DNA of 5,868 bases, from positions 1-5,868 of the forward strand of contig JALTMC010000281.1 in the NCBI GenBank assembly GCA_027005175.1, read 5' to 3'. The DNA comes from Myxococcales bacterium. Lineage in GTDB: Bacteria > Myxococcota_C > UBA6777. Shown here one piece after another: positions 1-5,138 of this stretch. The translations under genes and the position numbers were made by a program. The notes below the pieces were generated by a model, which was given only the letters and a program-made list of their open reading frames with translations, was not told the origin of the DNA and made no database searches. The stretch's first letter is position 1. Every line of letters starts with the position of its first letter.

Positions 1-1
1 C

Positions 2-442
2 GCCCAAAGCGACCGGGACAAAGACGGTATCCTAGACACCAAGGATCGCTGCCCCCTACTCTCTGGCTCTCGTCGCCGTCGAGGTTGCCCTCGTCGTAAG
101 TATATCGTGGTCAGCTTCCGTAGAAAGCGTATTTATATGCGCAAGCTCATTACATTCTATCGAACCTCCCGGCTGCGTCGCCGATCCCGTCGGATATTAC
201 GACAGATCGCAGAGGTGATGAAGAACCAACCCTCCATGAAAGTGCGTGTTGTGGGTGTCACTCACAGTCGCAGCCGACGACGGTGGGTGCGTGGGTTGTC
301 CTGGCGTCGAGCTCGCTCCGTATATTACTACCTACGACGCCGAGGCATCAGCAAAAAGCGACTCTCTTATCGAGGATATCGACGATACTGGAGACGTCGG
401 TATACCCGAACCTATATAAAAATTTATATCCGACATCCTTGA
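2..442 (+). CDS. OmpA-family C-terminal domain protein with TSP3 motif, arginine-saturated (5' partial)
   Basis: Frame 2 is open from the window edge to TGA at 440-442, so this is the last 146 residues of a longer protein; the GTG at 107 is only an internal codon. Residues 3-18 (SDRDKDGILDTKDRCP) are a thrombospondin type 3 calcium-binding repeat, usually the linker between an outer-membrane barrel and the periplasmic OmpA peptidoglycan-binding domain. The rest follows the OmpA pattern: an ILRQIAEVMKNQP helix, KVRVVGVTHSRS in place of the usual VRIEGHTDSRG, GLSWRRARSV in place of NxxLSxRRAxSV, then YLRRRGISKKRLSYRGY. It is odd in charge: from residue 36 on, 33 of 111 residues are Arg and only one is acidic. 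The Asp of the HTD motif, which binds diaminopimelate in known OmpA domains, is His here, while the Arg of RRA remains. The C-terminus is also shorter than usual. Family assignment is firm; peptidoglycan binding is doubtful. Confidence 0.85.
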   Translation, partial: AQSDRDKDGILDTKDRCPLLSGSRRRRGCPRRKYIVVSFRRKRIYMRKLITFYRTSRLRRRSRRILRQIAEVMKNQPSMKVRVVGVTHSRSRRRWVRGLSWRRARSVYYYLRRRGISKKRLSYRGYRRYWRRRYTRTYIKIYIRHP

Positions 443-455
443 TCTTTTTAAGATG

Positions 456-490
456 AAAGTCCAAAGTCCAAAATCAAAAGCAGAAAGTCA
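456..490 (+). repeat. Heptanucleotide array, five AAARTCM-type units
   Basis: Five consecutive 7-mers are visible: AAAGTCC, AAAGTCC, AAAATCA, AAAGCAG, AAAGTCA. The array lies between the OmpA-like gene and the lipoprotein gene. Its complement resembles the array at 523-557, so the two arrays face each other across about 32 nt. No function is assigned. Confidence 0.7.
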
Positions 491-522
491 CCTCATCGAA
501 GAACTGAAAAGAGATTCTTTCG

Positions 523-557
523 ACTTGTGACTTGTGATTTGTAATTTGTGACTTATG
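523..557 (+). repeat. Heptanucleotide array, five ACTTGTG-type units
   Basis: Five 7-mers in register: ACTTGTG, ACTTGTG, ATTTGTA, ATTTGTG, ACTTATG, with a weaker sixth unit running to 564. The reverse complement contains AAGTCAC units related to the array at 456-490. The array runs up to the ribosome binding site of the HEAT-repeat lipoprotein and includes the upstream ATG at 555, which argues against using that ATG as the start. Confidence 0.75.
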
Positions 558-572
558 ATTTTGGAGCAGTGG

Positions 573-1619
573 ATGAAACAGATATGGATCGTGTGTATGG
601 TCAGTTGTTTATGGCTTGTCATGGGTTGTCAGAGCAACCAACCTTCTGTAAGTGAGCTACAAAAAGACCTCGCCAAGCAGGACTGGTTGCGCAGTCGCAA
701 TGCAGCCGAATTGTTACCCTCTCTTGGCACAAATGCGTTGCCTGTGCTGCTTCAAGCTTTAAAACATAGCTCCCCACAAACTCGGATGTTTGCGGCAGAA
801 GCGTTGGCGACATTTGCCAAGTCCCAAGAAACACACTCACAAGCTCTGTCTGAATTACTTCAGGCCCTGCGTGATAAGCACGCTTTGGTCCGACGGCGCA
901 CTGCCGAAACGCTGGCCTCCTATGCAGCCAACCCTGTGGATACAGATGGCTTAATTCTCGCGTTGTTAGAGTCGATGCGCAAAGACAAAGACCTTCAAGT
1001 TCGACAATACGCTGCTCGCGCTCTGGGAAGCTTGAAAGTCTCAACCAAAAACAAATCATCCATCGAACGTGTTTTGTCTGCTTTATTCCACCATCTTCAC
1101 AAACAGCATCCTTTCGTCACTGTAGATGTTGCTTATGCTTTGTTCCGCCTCCTCCAACAACAGCAAGCTCTCATTAAAGACGGAACAAAGAAGGAGATCA
1201 AGGCACTCGCTGACAAACAGAAGCGGACTCTGGATGCTCTCGTTCGTGTGCTTGAAACAGGAGATACATGGTCCAAAGCTAGCGCGGCTCACGTGTTGGG
1301 AATTCTTGGAGTTGGTGCCTTGCCTGCCATCCCTGCGCTTCGCAAAGCGATGCTATCTCCCCATGCTGTTGTTTTTCACAATGCCGCGACTGCCCTTGGA
1401 AAGATTGGCGACAAAGCATTTGTTCCTCTCAAAAAAGATATGGCAGACAAATCACCTCTCGTTCGTCGCCGAGCAGCCTACGCCTTCAGTCAAATGGCAT
1501 CCTCTGCCAAAGATGCTGTTCATGCACTGGAACGACTACTCAAAAGTGAAAAAGACCCCTCCGTCAAAGCCATGGCCCGGTTCTCCCGAGATTTTCTCAA
1601 AAGCCGTCATCACCTCTAA
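573..1619 (+). CDS. HEAT-repeat lipoprotein
   Basis: This is a 348-residue protein predicted to be exported and lipid-anchored. I start at ATG 573 because TTGGAG (561-566) sits 6 nt upstream; an in-frame ATG at 555 lies inside a heptamer repeat. The N-terminus MKQIWIVCMVSCLWLVMGC is a short positive n-region, a hydrophobic core and a lipobox ending at Cys19. After a short linker come about seven helical repeats of the HEAT/PBS-lyase type, for example ALPVLLQALKHSSPQTRMFA, LLQALRDKHALVRRRTAETL, SMRKDKDLQVRQYAARALGS, AIPALRKAMLSPHAVVFHNA and PLVRRRAAYAFSQM. Each has the usual pattern of a hydrophobic helix, Asp/Pro turn, V/R-R and A-A-x-A-L. Such repeats form superhelical protein-binding scaffolds, and no enzymatic residues are visible. 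The binding partner is unknown. It follows the OmpA-like gene in the same direction, so an envelope role is plausible. The last codons run into a direct repeat. Confidence 0.85.
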   Translation: MKQIWIVCMVSCLWLVMGCQSNQPSVSELQKDLAKQDWLRSRNAAELLPSLGTNALPVLLQALKHSSPQTRMFAAEALATFAKSQETHSQALSELLQALRDKHALVRRRTAETLASYAANPVDTDGLILALLESMRKDKDLQVRQYAARALGSLKVSTKNKSSIERVLSALFHHLHKQHPFVTVDVAYALFRLLQQQQALIKDGTKKEIKALADKQKRTLDALVRVLETGDTWSKASAAHVLGILGVGALPAIPALRKAMLSPHAVVFHNAATALGKIGDKAFVPLKKDMADKSPLVRRRAAYAFSQMASSAKDAVHALERLLKSEKDPSVKAMARFSRDFLKSRHHL

Positions 1620-1701
1620 ACTAACTTACGCCATCACGCACCTCTCTGCTATCGATGGTAAACCCAAAAACTAGCTCACGCCATCACGTGCCTCTCTGCT
1701 A
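1619..1701 (+). repeat. Pair of 33-nt direct repeats spaced 50 nt apart
   Basis: Copy 1 spans 1619-1651 and copy 2 spans 1669-1701. They match at 29 of 33 positions and share ACGCCATCACG and CCTCTCTGCTA. Copy 1 begins in the stop codon of the HEAT-repeat gene. A weaker related string (GTCATCACCTCT) lies in the last codons of that gene, so there may be a third decayed copy. Function is unknown. Confidence 0.65.
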
Positions 1702-2037
1702 GGAATAGCGATTTAATAACTTAAACATCTCGAATCACATCTGCGAGAACATTCCGGTTCTTCTACAAACGCACTTGTTCAACTTATTTGGTCGCCATTG
1801 TTCATCGATGCGAACCCCGAAACAAACCACACTCTCGGACTTATCATTTTTTCATGCCTACACACTCACTTTCTCGCCTATGTCCTTACTGAAAAGACAG
1901 CAATGGAACAGGCAGAACGTTAGTCGTTGGTTGCTGGTTGTTGGTTGTTGGTCGTTGGTTGTTGGTCGTTGGCTTGCGAACTTTCTTTTCTGATGTCCGT
2001 ATGATGGCTGTAGAATCTGGGTCTTACGACTTTTTAC
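1702..2037. other. Intergenic stretch without a supported gene
   Basis: Between the direct repeats and the tRNA promoter I see no reading frame with a ribosome binding site or recognisable protein pattern. The only structured element is the GTTGGTY array at 1919-1974. An open frame at 1775-1993 draws its Trp/Val/Gly-rich tail entirely from that array and is not credible. Confidence 0.6.
1919..1974 (+). repeat. Heptanucleotide tandem array, eight GTTGGTY-type units
   Basis: Eight units in exact 7-nt register: GTTAGTC, GTTGGTT, GCTGGTT, GTTGGTT, GTTGGTC, GTTGGTT, GTTGGTC, GTTGGCT. The outer units are the most diverged, as expected when slippage or conversion keeps the centre uniform. It lies 64 nt upstream of the tRNA-Thr promoter. 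Copy number may vary between strains. Confidence 0.85.
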
Positions 2038-2066
2038 TTGACAGGTGCAAACGCTCTCGCTAGTAT
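2038..2066 (+). promoter_or_regulatory. Sigma70-type promoter of tRNA-Thr
   Basis: A perfect -35 TTGACA (2038-2043), a 17-nt spacer and a -10 TAGTAT (2061-2066) sit immediately upstream of the tRNA. Predicted transcription starts near 2073, about 9 nt before the mature 5' end. Confidence 0.85.
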
Positions 2067-2081
2067 CCGTTTTCGCAAATC

Positions 2082-2154
2082 GCCAACATAGCTCAGTTGG
2101 TAGAGCAGCTGATTCGTAATCAGCAGGTCAGCAGTTCGATTCTGCTTGTTGGCT
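2082..2154 (+). tRNA. tRNA-Thr (anticodon CGU)
   Basis: The 73-nt sequence folds into a complete cloverleaf. The acceptor GCCAACA pairs with TGTTGGC (2147-2153), D stem GCTC pairs with GAGC, anticodon stem GCTGA with TCAGC around loop TTCGTAA, variable loop is AGGTC, and T stem AGCAG pairs with CTGCT around TTCGATT. The anticodon CGT at 2115-2117 reads ACG (threonine). The discriminator is T at 2154 and a full CCA is not encoded. It is a single-gene unit with its own promoter and terminator. Threonine tRNA 3' ends are common integration targets and the accessory DNA begins just downstream, but I find no second copy of its 3' end in the window. Confidence 0.97.
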
Positions 2155-2160
2155 CAACAT

Positions 2161-2191
2161 AAACCTCGCATATGCGGGGTTTTGTTGTTTT
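2161..2191 (+). terminator. Rho-independent terminator after tRNA-Thr
   Basis: AAACCTCGC (2161-2169) pairs with GCGGGGTTT (2174-2182) around loop ATAT with one G-T wobble, followed by a T-rich tail to 2191. It starts 7 nt after the tRNA. Confidence 0.85.
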
Positions 2192-2259
2192 AGGCTTGGT
2201 CATTGATGGACAACTGTAGCCATCTGCGGTCACTCAAATGGCCCACTGGTGGCCCAGGT

Positions 2260-2274
2260 GTTCAACGGTTGAAC
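2260..2274. repeat. Palindrome copy 1, GTTCAAC-G-GTTGAAC
   Basis: A perfect 7+1+7 palindrome, extended to 8+1+8 by the flanking T and A (2259-2275). It is identical in both arms to the copies at 3711 and 5587, but its centre base is G rather than C, which is the opposite orientation. It lies between the tRNA-Thr terminator and the tRNA-Leu-like remnant. Flanking sequence is not shared with the other copies. Confidence 0.8.
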
Positions 2275-2296
2275 ATCGATCTACCACTTGCCCCAA

Positions 2297-2365
2297 GGTT
2301 TGTTATATTGGCAGACGTGTGGATTAAAATCCTTCAAGTGGGGATTCGAATTCCCTCCCGCTCCA
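2297..2365 (+). pseudogene. Degraded tRNA-Leu-like sequence
   Basis: The segment has tRNA-Leu hallmarks: ATTGGCAGACGTG (D arm of Leu tRNAs), GGATTAAAATCC (anticodon arm resembling the Leu UAA arm with one T missing), and a T arm GGGGA-TTCGAAT-TCCCT (2340-2356) followed by CCCGCTCCA. The 5' acceptor strand that should pair with CCCGC is absent, and the anticodon stem and variable arm do not fold. I read this as a decayed tRNA gene or a fragment left by an integration event. The boundaries are approximate. Confidence 0.5.
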
Positions 2366-2374
2366 ATTTTTTGC

Positions 2375-2635
2375 TCAGGCAGAACCAACAAACTCTATTT
2401 CAAGTGCAACCCAGGGTGCTTTATTACTGGAACTCTTACCAACCACTTGAACCTCAAGTTCCTTGTAGTGTGCTTCTTTCACAATCTCAAGATAATCTTC
2501 ATCAACGATGGTAAAGAGTCGCTCTTTTAGGTCTTTATCAGGGATGTCTCGCAAAATAAATGTTAGTAAATCCAGGTCAAGCTCACGAACTAAGCCACAC
2601 CGAACCTCCAGTTTGACTTCCGTCTTTCGCTTCAG
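2375..2635 (-). pseudogene. C-terminal part of the DUF6575-like protein, beyond an in-frame TAA
   Basis: On the minus strand the frame of the 320-aa protein continues for 86 sense codons after its TAA (2638-2636) and ends at TGA (2377-2375). The translation reads like real protein: KTEVKLEVRCGLVRELDLD, then LLTFILRDIPDKDLKERLFTI, then ELEVQVVGK and WVALEIEFVGSA. This is a beta-rich small domain with the REL-D-L-D...TF.LRD pattern I associate with the C-terminus of this family. There is no ATG, GTG or TTG in frame near the junction (the first TTG is about 28 codons in), so it is not a separate gene with a normal start. It is either the severed end of a pseudogene or reachable only by readthrough. 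Confidence 0.65.
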
Positions 2636-3598
2636 TTATGTACGCAATGAACGAACTCTTTTTGATATATTTTGATCCAAGTTATAGACAGTACCAATTC
2701 TGCTGACTTTGGAACCTGACAACATAATTTCGCTGATGTCTCCTGATGGATTAGGAGTCAGGCGATATAGTGATTCCAACACAGCAAGTTGTTCATCAGA
2801 ACTTAAAGAAGCAAATGTTTCTTCATCTTGTCCCGATGCCCACATGATACCCGCTCGGAGAAGATCCCACCCCTTCTCAAGAAGTTCAGGGATAGATGGC
2901 TCCTGACCATTCGCATCATCTAGTGAGAGTGAAAGTTGTTCATCTTCTTCTGGTTGAGGTTCCCATGCCTTTGGAGAACGAAAGCTAATCTCAAAGCTCC
3001 CGTATGCAAAACGCTGTGTTGGCAAATTATACAATTCTCTAATTTCATTTGGGGGACGCCCTACGCTTGAAGGAAGTCCTACCCCCAATGCAAACTCAAA
3101 AACGCTCTTGAGTGCCCTCTCAGCTATTTCACTTGCTTGTGACAAAACAGATGCAGGAAGTTGCCCAGGAACGAGTTTTTCCCCTTGTAGCCGAACCCTT
3201 AAAATAGGCTCAAGGTGTGCCCACAACATCGTCTCATCAGCTGGCAGCATGTCTTCAGGTAGTTCTTGTTCCTGGATATGGAATACTTTTTTTATTTTGT
3301 GCTCATAAGAGAGTTCAGCAAGCCAGAGCCAGCCCGAAGTCAAAACTTCTTTGACGGAAGAACGTCCATGTTTAAGATTATCAATACTCTCTTCAGTGAC
3401 AGTCGCCACCAGGTAATGTAGAGACTTTTCGCTTTCAATATCTTCGGCCAAGTAGGCCAAAAGCAGGTTACCTGAAGCCGAACGAGAGGTGAAAATACAT
3501 GGACCTTCAAACTCATACAACACTTCTTCTGGTAACAGGTCTCCCAGGATCCTGGATGCGTCATTTACCAGTTTGTCTTCTTGAGGGGGCCAATTCAT
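2636..3598 (-). CDS. DUF6575-like protein of unknown function, truncated by in-frame TAA
   Basis: The 320-residue frame starts at ATG 3598 with GAGG (3611-3608 on the minus strand) 9 nt upstream. I recognise the layout, from memory only, as that of DUF6575-type proteins: the N-terminal LLPEEVLYEFEGPCIF and LLLAYLAED, then YLVATVTEESIDNLKHG, SVKEVLTSGWLWLAEL, and a middle part NEIRELYNLPTQRFAYGSFE near residues 183-202. A low-complexity acidic linker (PEEDEQLSLSLDD) and a helical segment follow. No signal peptide or membrane helix is seen, so it is cytoplasmic. No biochemical role is known to me. The TAA at 2638-2636 appears premature because 86 further codons of family-like sequence follow in the same frame. 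The gene is alone on its strand and lies between two copies of the GTTCAACSGTTGAAC palindrome. Confidence 0.8.
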   Translation of the reverse strand: MNWPPQEDKLVNDASRILGDLLPEEVLYEFEGPCIFTSRSASGNLLLAYLAEDIESEKSLHYLVATVTEESIDNLKHGRSSVKEVLTSGWLWLAELSYEHKIKKVFHIQEQELPEDMLPADETMLWAHLEPILRVRLQGEKLVPGQLPASVLSQASEIAERALKSVFEFALGVGLPSSVGRPPNEIRELYNLPTQRFAYGSFEISFRSPKAWEPQPEEDEQLSLSLDDANGQEPSIPELLEKGWDLLRAGIMWASGQDEETFASLSSDEQLAVLESLYRLTPNPSGDISEIMLSGSKVSRIGTVYNLDQNISKRVRSLRT

Positions 3599-3625
3599 CT
3601 CAATTTACCTCTACGATAACAGAGA

Positions 3626-3640
3626 AGAGAGCTGCTCTCT
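3626..3640 (-). promoter_or_regulatory. Short hairpin in the leader of the minus-strand gene
   Basis: AGAGAG and CTCTCT form a 6-bp inverted repeat around a 3-nt loop, 15-30 nt upstream of the GAGG ribosome binding site of the gene starting at 3598. It could affect translation. It has no T tail, so it is not a terminator. Confidence 0.3.
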
Positions 3641-3642
3641 CA

Positions 3643-3671
3643 TTTGTACGCTCAATCCACCCGTCATGCAA
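3643..3671 (-). promoter_or_regulatory. Possible promoter of the DUF6575-like gene
   Basis: On the minus strand TTGCAT (3671-3666), a 17-nt spacer and TACAAA (3648-3643) are spaced correctly but match the sigma70 consensus at only 3/6 and 4/6. An alternative uses TTGAAC inside the palindrome at 3711-3725 as -35 with TTCAAT as -10, which would put the palindrome on the promoter. I cannot choose between them. Confidence 0.3.
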
Positions 3672-3710
3672 CCACGGCCAAAGTAAGATTGAATCTGTGG
3701 TTCAGAAAAA

Positions 3711-3725
3711 GTTCAACCGTTGAAC
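3711..3725. repeat. Palindrome copy 2, GTTCAAC-C-GTTGAAC
   Basis: A perfect 7+1+7 palindrome identical in its arms to the copies at 2260 and 5587. It lies 113 nt upstream of the minus-strand gene and 293 nt upstream of the recombinase scar, so it marks the divergence between the two accessory modules. Confidence 0.8.
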
Positions 3726-3902
3726 ATTCTCCAAAATATTTTTTGTGAAGGCTTTCCCTAATTCCGAGTGGTCTCCGTTGGCCTCACTCGCTAGCGGGAG
3801 TTCATGCGATACCACTCCAAGCAAAGTAAAAAGTGAAATTTTTCTTTTTCCCCTAGCCATCAAATGGAGGCTGGTGTTGCATCAGGACAAAGAGAGTCCA
3901 CA
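3726..3902. other. Stretch without a supported gene
   Basis: I find no convincing coding sequence here. One inverted repeat is visible: GAGTGGT (3766-3772) with ACCACTC (3811-3817), enclosing a smaller ACTC/GAGT pair around GCTAGC. It might be a recombination arm or a leftover of the element that carried the recombinase. Nothing else stands out. Confidence 0.4.
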
Positions 3903-4019
3903 ATGTATCATCCTCTACGCCTCCGACACTCGGAAGAGACCGCTCACAACCTTGGGTATCCGTCTGCTGAAGCACTTCGAAAAGCGCGTATACGAGGCCA
4001 TCTGCCCAAAGGCTCTTAA
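3903..4019 (+). pseudogene. Excisionase/AlpA-like HTH fragment
   Basis: A 38-residue frame from ATG 3903 to TAA 4017-4019 reads SEETAHNLGYPSAEALRKAR followed by IRGHLPKGS. That is the winged-HTH pattern of excisionase/AlpA-type DNA-binding proteins: ETA..LGY helix, turn, SAEALRKA recognition helix, RGHLP wing. An in-frame ATG at 3864 would add 13 residues of no clear character. A full protein of this class would usually continue for another 20-30 residues, so this looks like a remnant. Its stop overlaps the ATG of the recombinase scar as TAATG. The link to mobile DNA is inference from fold and neighbour. Confidence 0.4.
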
Positions 4020-4168
4020 TGGTTGTTGTAAAAGTTGCGCTTGGGCACTCAACAATTCAACTTACTGTTGATAAGTACAGCCACATCAGCCCAGCCGACT
4101 GTAGAGAACAATTGGCCAAAGGGCCTCGCCCTCAGGTCTCACGTTTGAAGCTTGTCAGTAACGGTTGA
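4019..4168 (+). pseudogene. Tyrosine recombinase (integrase) C-terminal remnant
   Basis: The 49-residue frame from ATG 4019 to TGA 4166-4168 contains VALGHSTIQLTVDKYSHISP. This is the last conserved block of phage-type tyrosine recombinases: LGHS-S/T-IQ-T with the catalytic His/Trp position, and xxY with the nucleophilic Tyr in DKYSH. A typical charged tail follows. The rest of the catalytic domain (Arg, Lys, HxxR) is not found in any frame upstream, where the HTH fragment sits instead. It is therefore a scar of an integrative element that cannot act alone. Cassette-bounding palindromes and a damaged tRNA in the same region fit past integration and deletion. Confidence 0.7.
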
Positions 4169-4202
4169 GTTCCTGGTATCTCCTTCTGGCTTCACCTCCC
4201 TG

Positions 4203-4231
4203 TTGCCTCGCCGAATAAATCTCTCTATGAT
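4203..4231 (+). promoter_or_regulatory. Promoter of the ART operon
   Basis: TTGCCT (4203-4208), a 17-nt spacer and TATGAT (4226-4231; 5/6 to consensus) precede the ADP-ribosyltransferase-like gene, with a predicted start near 4238 and a leader of about 47 nt. The same hexamer pair, TTGCCT-17-TATCAT, precedes the DUF433 gene at 5626. Confidence 0.65.
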
Positions 4232-4284
4232 GATCAGGCCAATCATTTCGCTTTGTCTGATTTCGTAAAAGAAGGATTCAACCT

Positions 4285-4746
4285 TTGCAACCTCAACAAT
4301 TCGCCTACCAACGATTGATTGTCGGCTACCACGGCTGTGACCGCGAAACCGTAGAGCGAGTCCTGTTGTACGGAGAGCCCTTGCATCCTAGTGTCAATCC
4401 CTATGATTGGTTAGGCAATGGCATCTACTTCTGGGAGTATGGACCACAACGTGCGCTTGAGTTTGCCCACGAACAACAGGCACGCGGGAAAGTTCAGAAC
4501 CCTGCCGTGTTAGGCGCGTATATTCATCTGGGTCAATGTTTTGACCTGACAGACACATACAACACAGATCAACTGTCTGAAGCTTTTGAGAGCTGGAATC
4601 AGACTCTTCAGTCTGCTGGCTTGCCACTTCCAGACAACCGAAAGGGCCAGAAGGGGAGCGATGATATATTGTTGCGCTTCCGAGATTGTGCCTTGCTCAA
4701 CTGGTACATGGATTTGCTGGACGCTCGGGCACAGGATTGTTATTAA
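4285..4746 (+). CDS. ADP-ribosyltransferase-fold protein, truncated by in-frame TAA
   Basis: The start is TTG 4285: GAAGGA (4271-4276) lies 8 nt upstream and a stop in frame at 4258 rules out anything longer. The 153 residues show the features of PARP/DarT-like ADP-ribosyltransferase folds of the H-Y type: VGYHGC (His16, expected to hold NAD), then YDWLGNGIYFWE (Tyr48) and P-x-RALEFA, with a strand GAYIHLGQCFDLTD near residues 81-94. Such proteins transfer ADP-ribose from NAD to protein or nucleic acid and often act as toxins. This is family knowledge plus inference; no target can be read from the sequence. The TAA at 4744-4746 cuts off the conserved last strands (GVFVEGEP...THVQIAVRD), where the third catalytic residue would be expected, so the 153-aa product is probably inactive. 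It is the first gene of a three-gene operon. Confidence 0.75.
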   Translation: MQPQQFAYQRLIVGYHGCDRETVERVLLYGEPLHPSVNPYDWLGNGIYFWEYGPQRALEFAHEQQARGKVQNPAVLGAYIHLGQCFDLTDTYNTDQLSEAFESWNQTLQSAGLPLPDNRKGQKGSDDILLRFRDCALLNWYMDLLDARAQDCY

Positions 4747-4905
4747 CAGACAGTGAGAGGTGTGTTTGTAGAAGGAGAACCTGCTTACCCAGGAGCTGCA
4801 ATCTACACGAAAACACATGTGCAGATTGCTGTTCGAGACCACTCCTGCATCATGGGTTACTTCTTGCCCAACATGTTCTCGAAGAAGGATGAAGACAATG
4901 AATAG
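4747..4905 (+). pseudogene. C-terminal part of the ART-fold gene beyond an in-frame TAA
   Basis: The same frame as the 4285 gene stays open for 52 codons after its TAA and ends at TAG 4903-4905. It reads QTVRGVFVEGEPAYPGA, then KTHVQIAVRDHSCIMGYFLP and a charged tail. This is the usual C-terminal block of this ART-like family as I recall it, so the intended protein was about 206 residues. Restart is unlikely: the nearest GTG (4753) has no ribosome binding site. The simplest view is a single nonsense change or readthrough, with the rest of the frame intact. Confidence 0.75.
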
Positions 4906-5113
4906 GATTCGTGGAACTGCAACAGGTCATGAACTCATCCCCAGAGAAGAGACAGAAGAATACAAGTTTCACAAGGCTGCGCTTGAAGCCTTTGATGCTC
5001 TGAGTGATGAAGAGAAATTCAAGACTCTGGTGAAGTCTGGCATCTACACAGAAGAAGGTGAACTGACCGAAAGGTATGGAGGCACCGCTCCCAATCCTGA
5101 GAACGGTCAATAG
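4898..5113 (+). CDS. 71-aa acidic small protein, candidate partner/antitoxin of the ART-fold protein
   Basis: I start at ATG 4898 because AAGGA (4885-4889) is 8 nt upstream; the ATG at 4889 overlaps that motif. The gene overlaps the stop of the ART frame by 8 nt (ATGAATAG), which suggests translational coupling with the full-length upstream frame. The product is small and acidic: EETEEYKFHKAALEAFDALS, then DEEKFKTLVKSGIYTEEGEL and TERYGG. The LSDEEKF..LV.SGIYT..GELT..Y pattern recalls small proteins encoded beside toxin genes, but I cannot name a family. No membrane segment or DNA-binding motif is seen. An antitoxin role is inference from size, charge and position. Confidence 0.75.
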   Translation: MNRIRGTATGHELIPREETEEYKFHKAALEAFDALSDEEKFKTLVKSGIYTEEGELTERYGGTAPNPENGQ

Positions 5114-5138
5114 AGCCTGCCGACAGGGGATGTTTCTC

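Noticed and set aside
107-442. A separate small Arg-rich protein starting at GTG 107
   Set aside because: The frame is open upstream to the window edge and codes a TSP3 motif that joins directly to the OmpA domain, so the GTG is internal.
619-1059. Minus-strand open frame opposite the HEAT-repeat gene
   Set aside because: It is antisense to a well-supported lipoprotein with repeats and a lipobox, and shows no protein pattern of its own.
1126-1674. Long plus-strand frame overlapping the HEAT gene in another register
   Set aside because: The translation has no recognisable pattern, and the overlapped HEAT frame is clearly the coding one.
1619-1701. CRISPR array
   Set aside because: There are only two diverged copies with a 17-nt gap and no further units.
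1775-1993. 72-codon frame upstream of the tRNA
   Set aside because: Its C-terminal half is only the translated GTTGGTY array and there is no ribosome binding site.
2203-2530. Plus-strand frames across the tRNA-Leu-like remnant
   Set aside because: They run through a tRNA-like sequence and antisense to the convincing C-terminal part of the minus-strand gene.
3745-4071. 108-codon plus-strand frame before the recombinase scar
   Set aside because: The recombinase and HTH motifs lie in the other two registers, and this one shows no motif.
4276-4291. A fourth, degenerate palindrome copy at the ART start
   Set aside because: ATTCAACCTTTGCAAC matches only with an inserted base and a substitution in the arms; it may be chance.
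2636-4746. Genome-wide reassignment of TAA to glutamine
   Set aside because: TAA ends the genes at 1619 and 5564 at natural positions, CAA is used normally, and I know of no bacterial precedent for TAA as glutamine.
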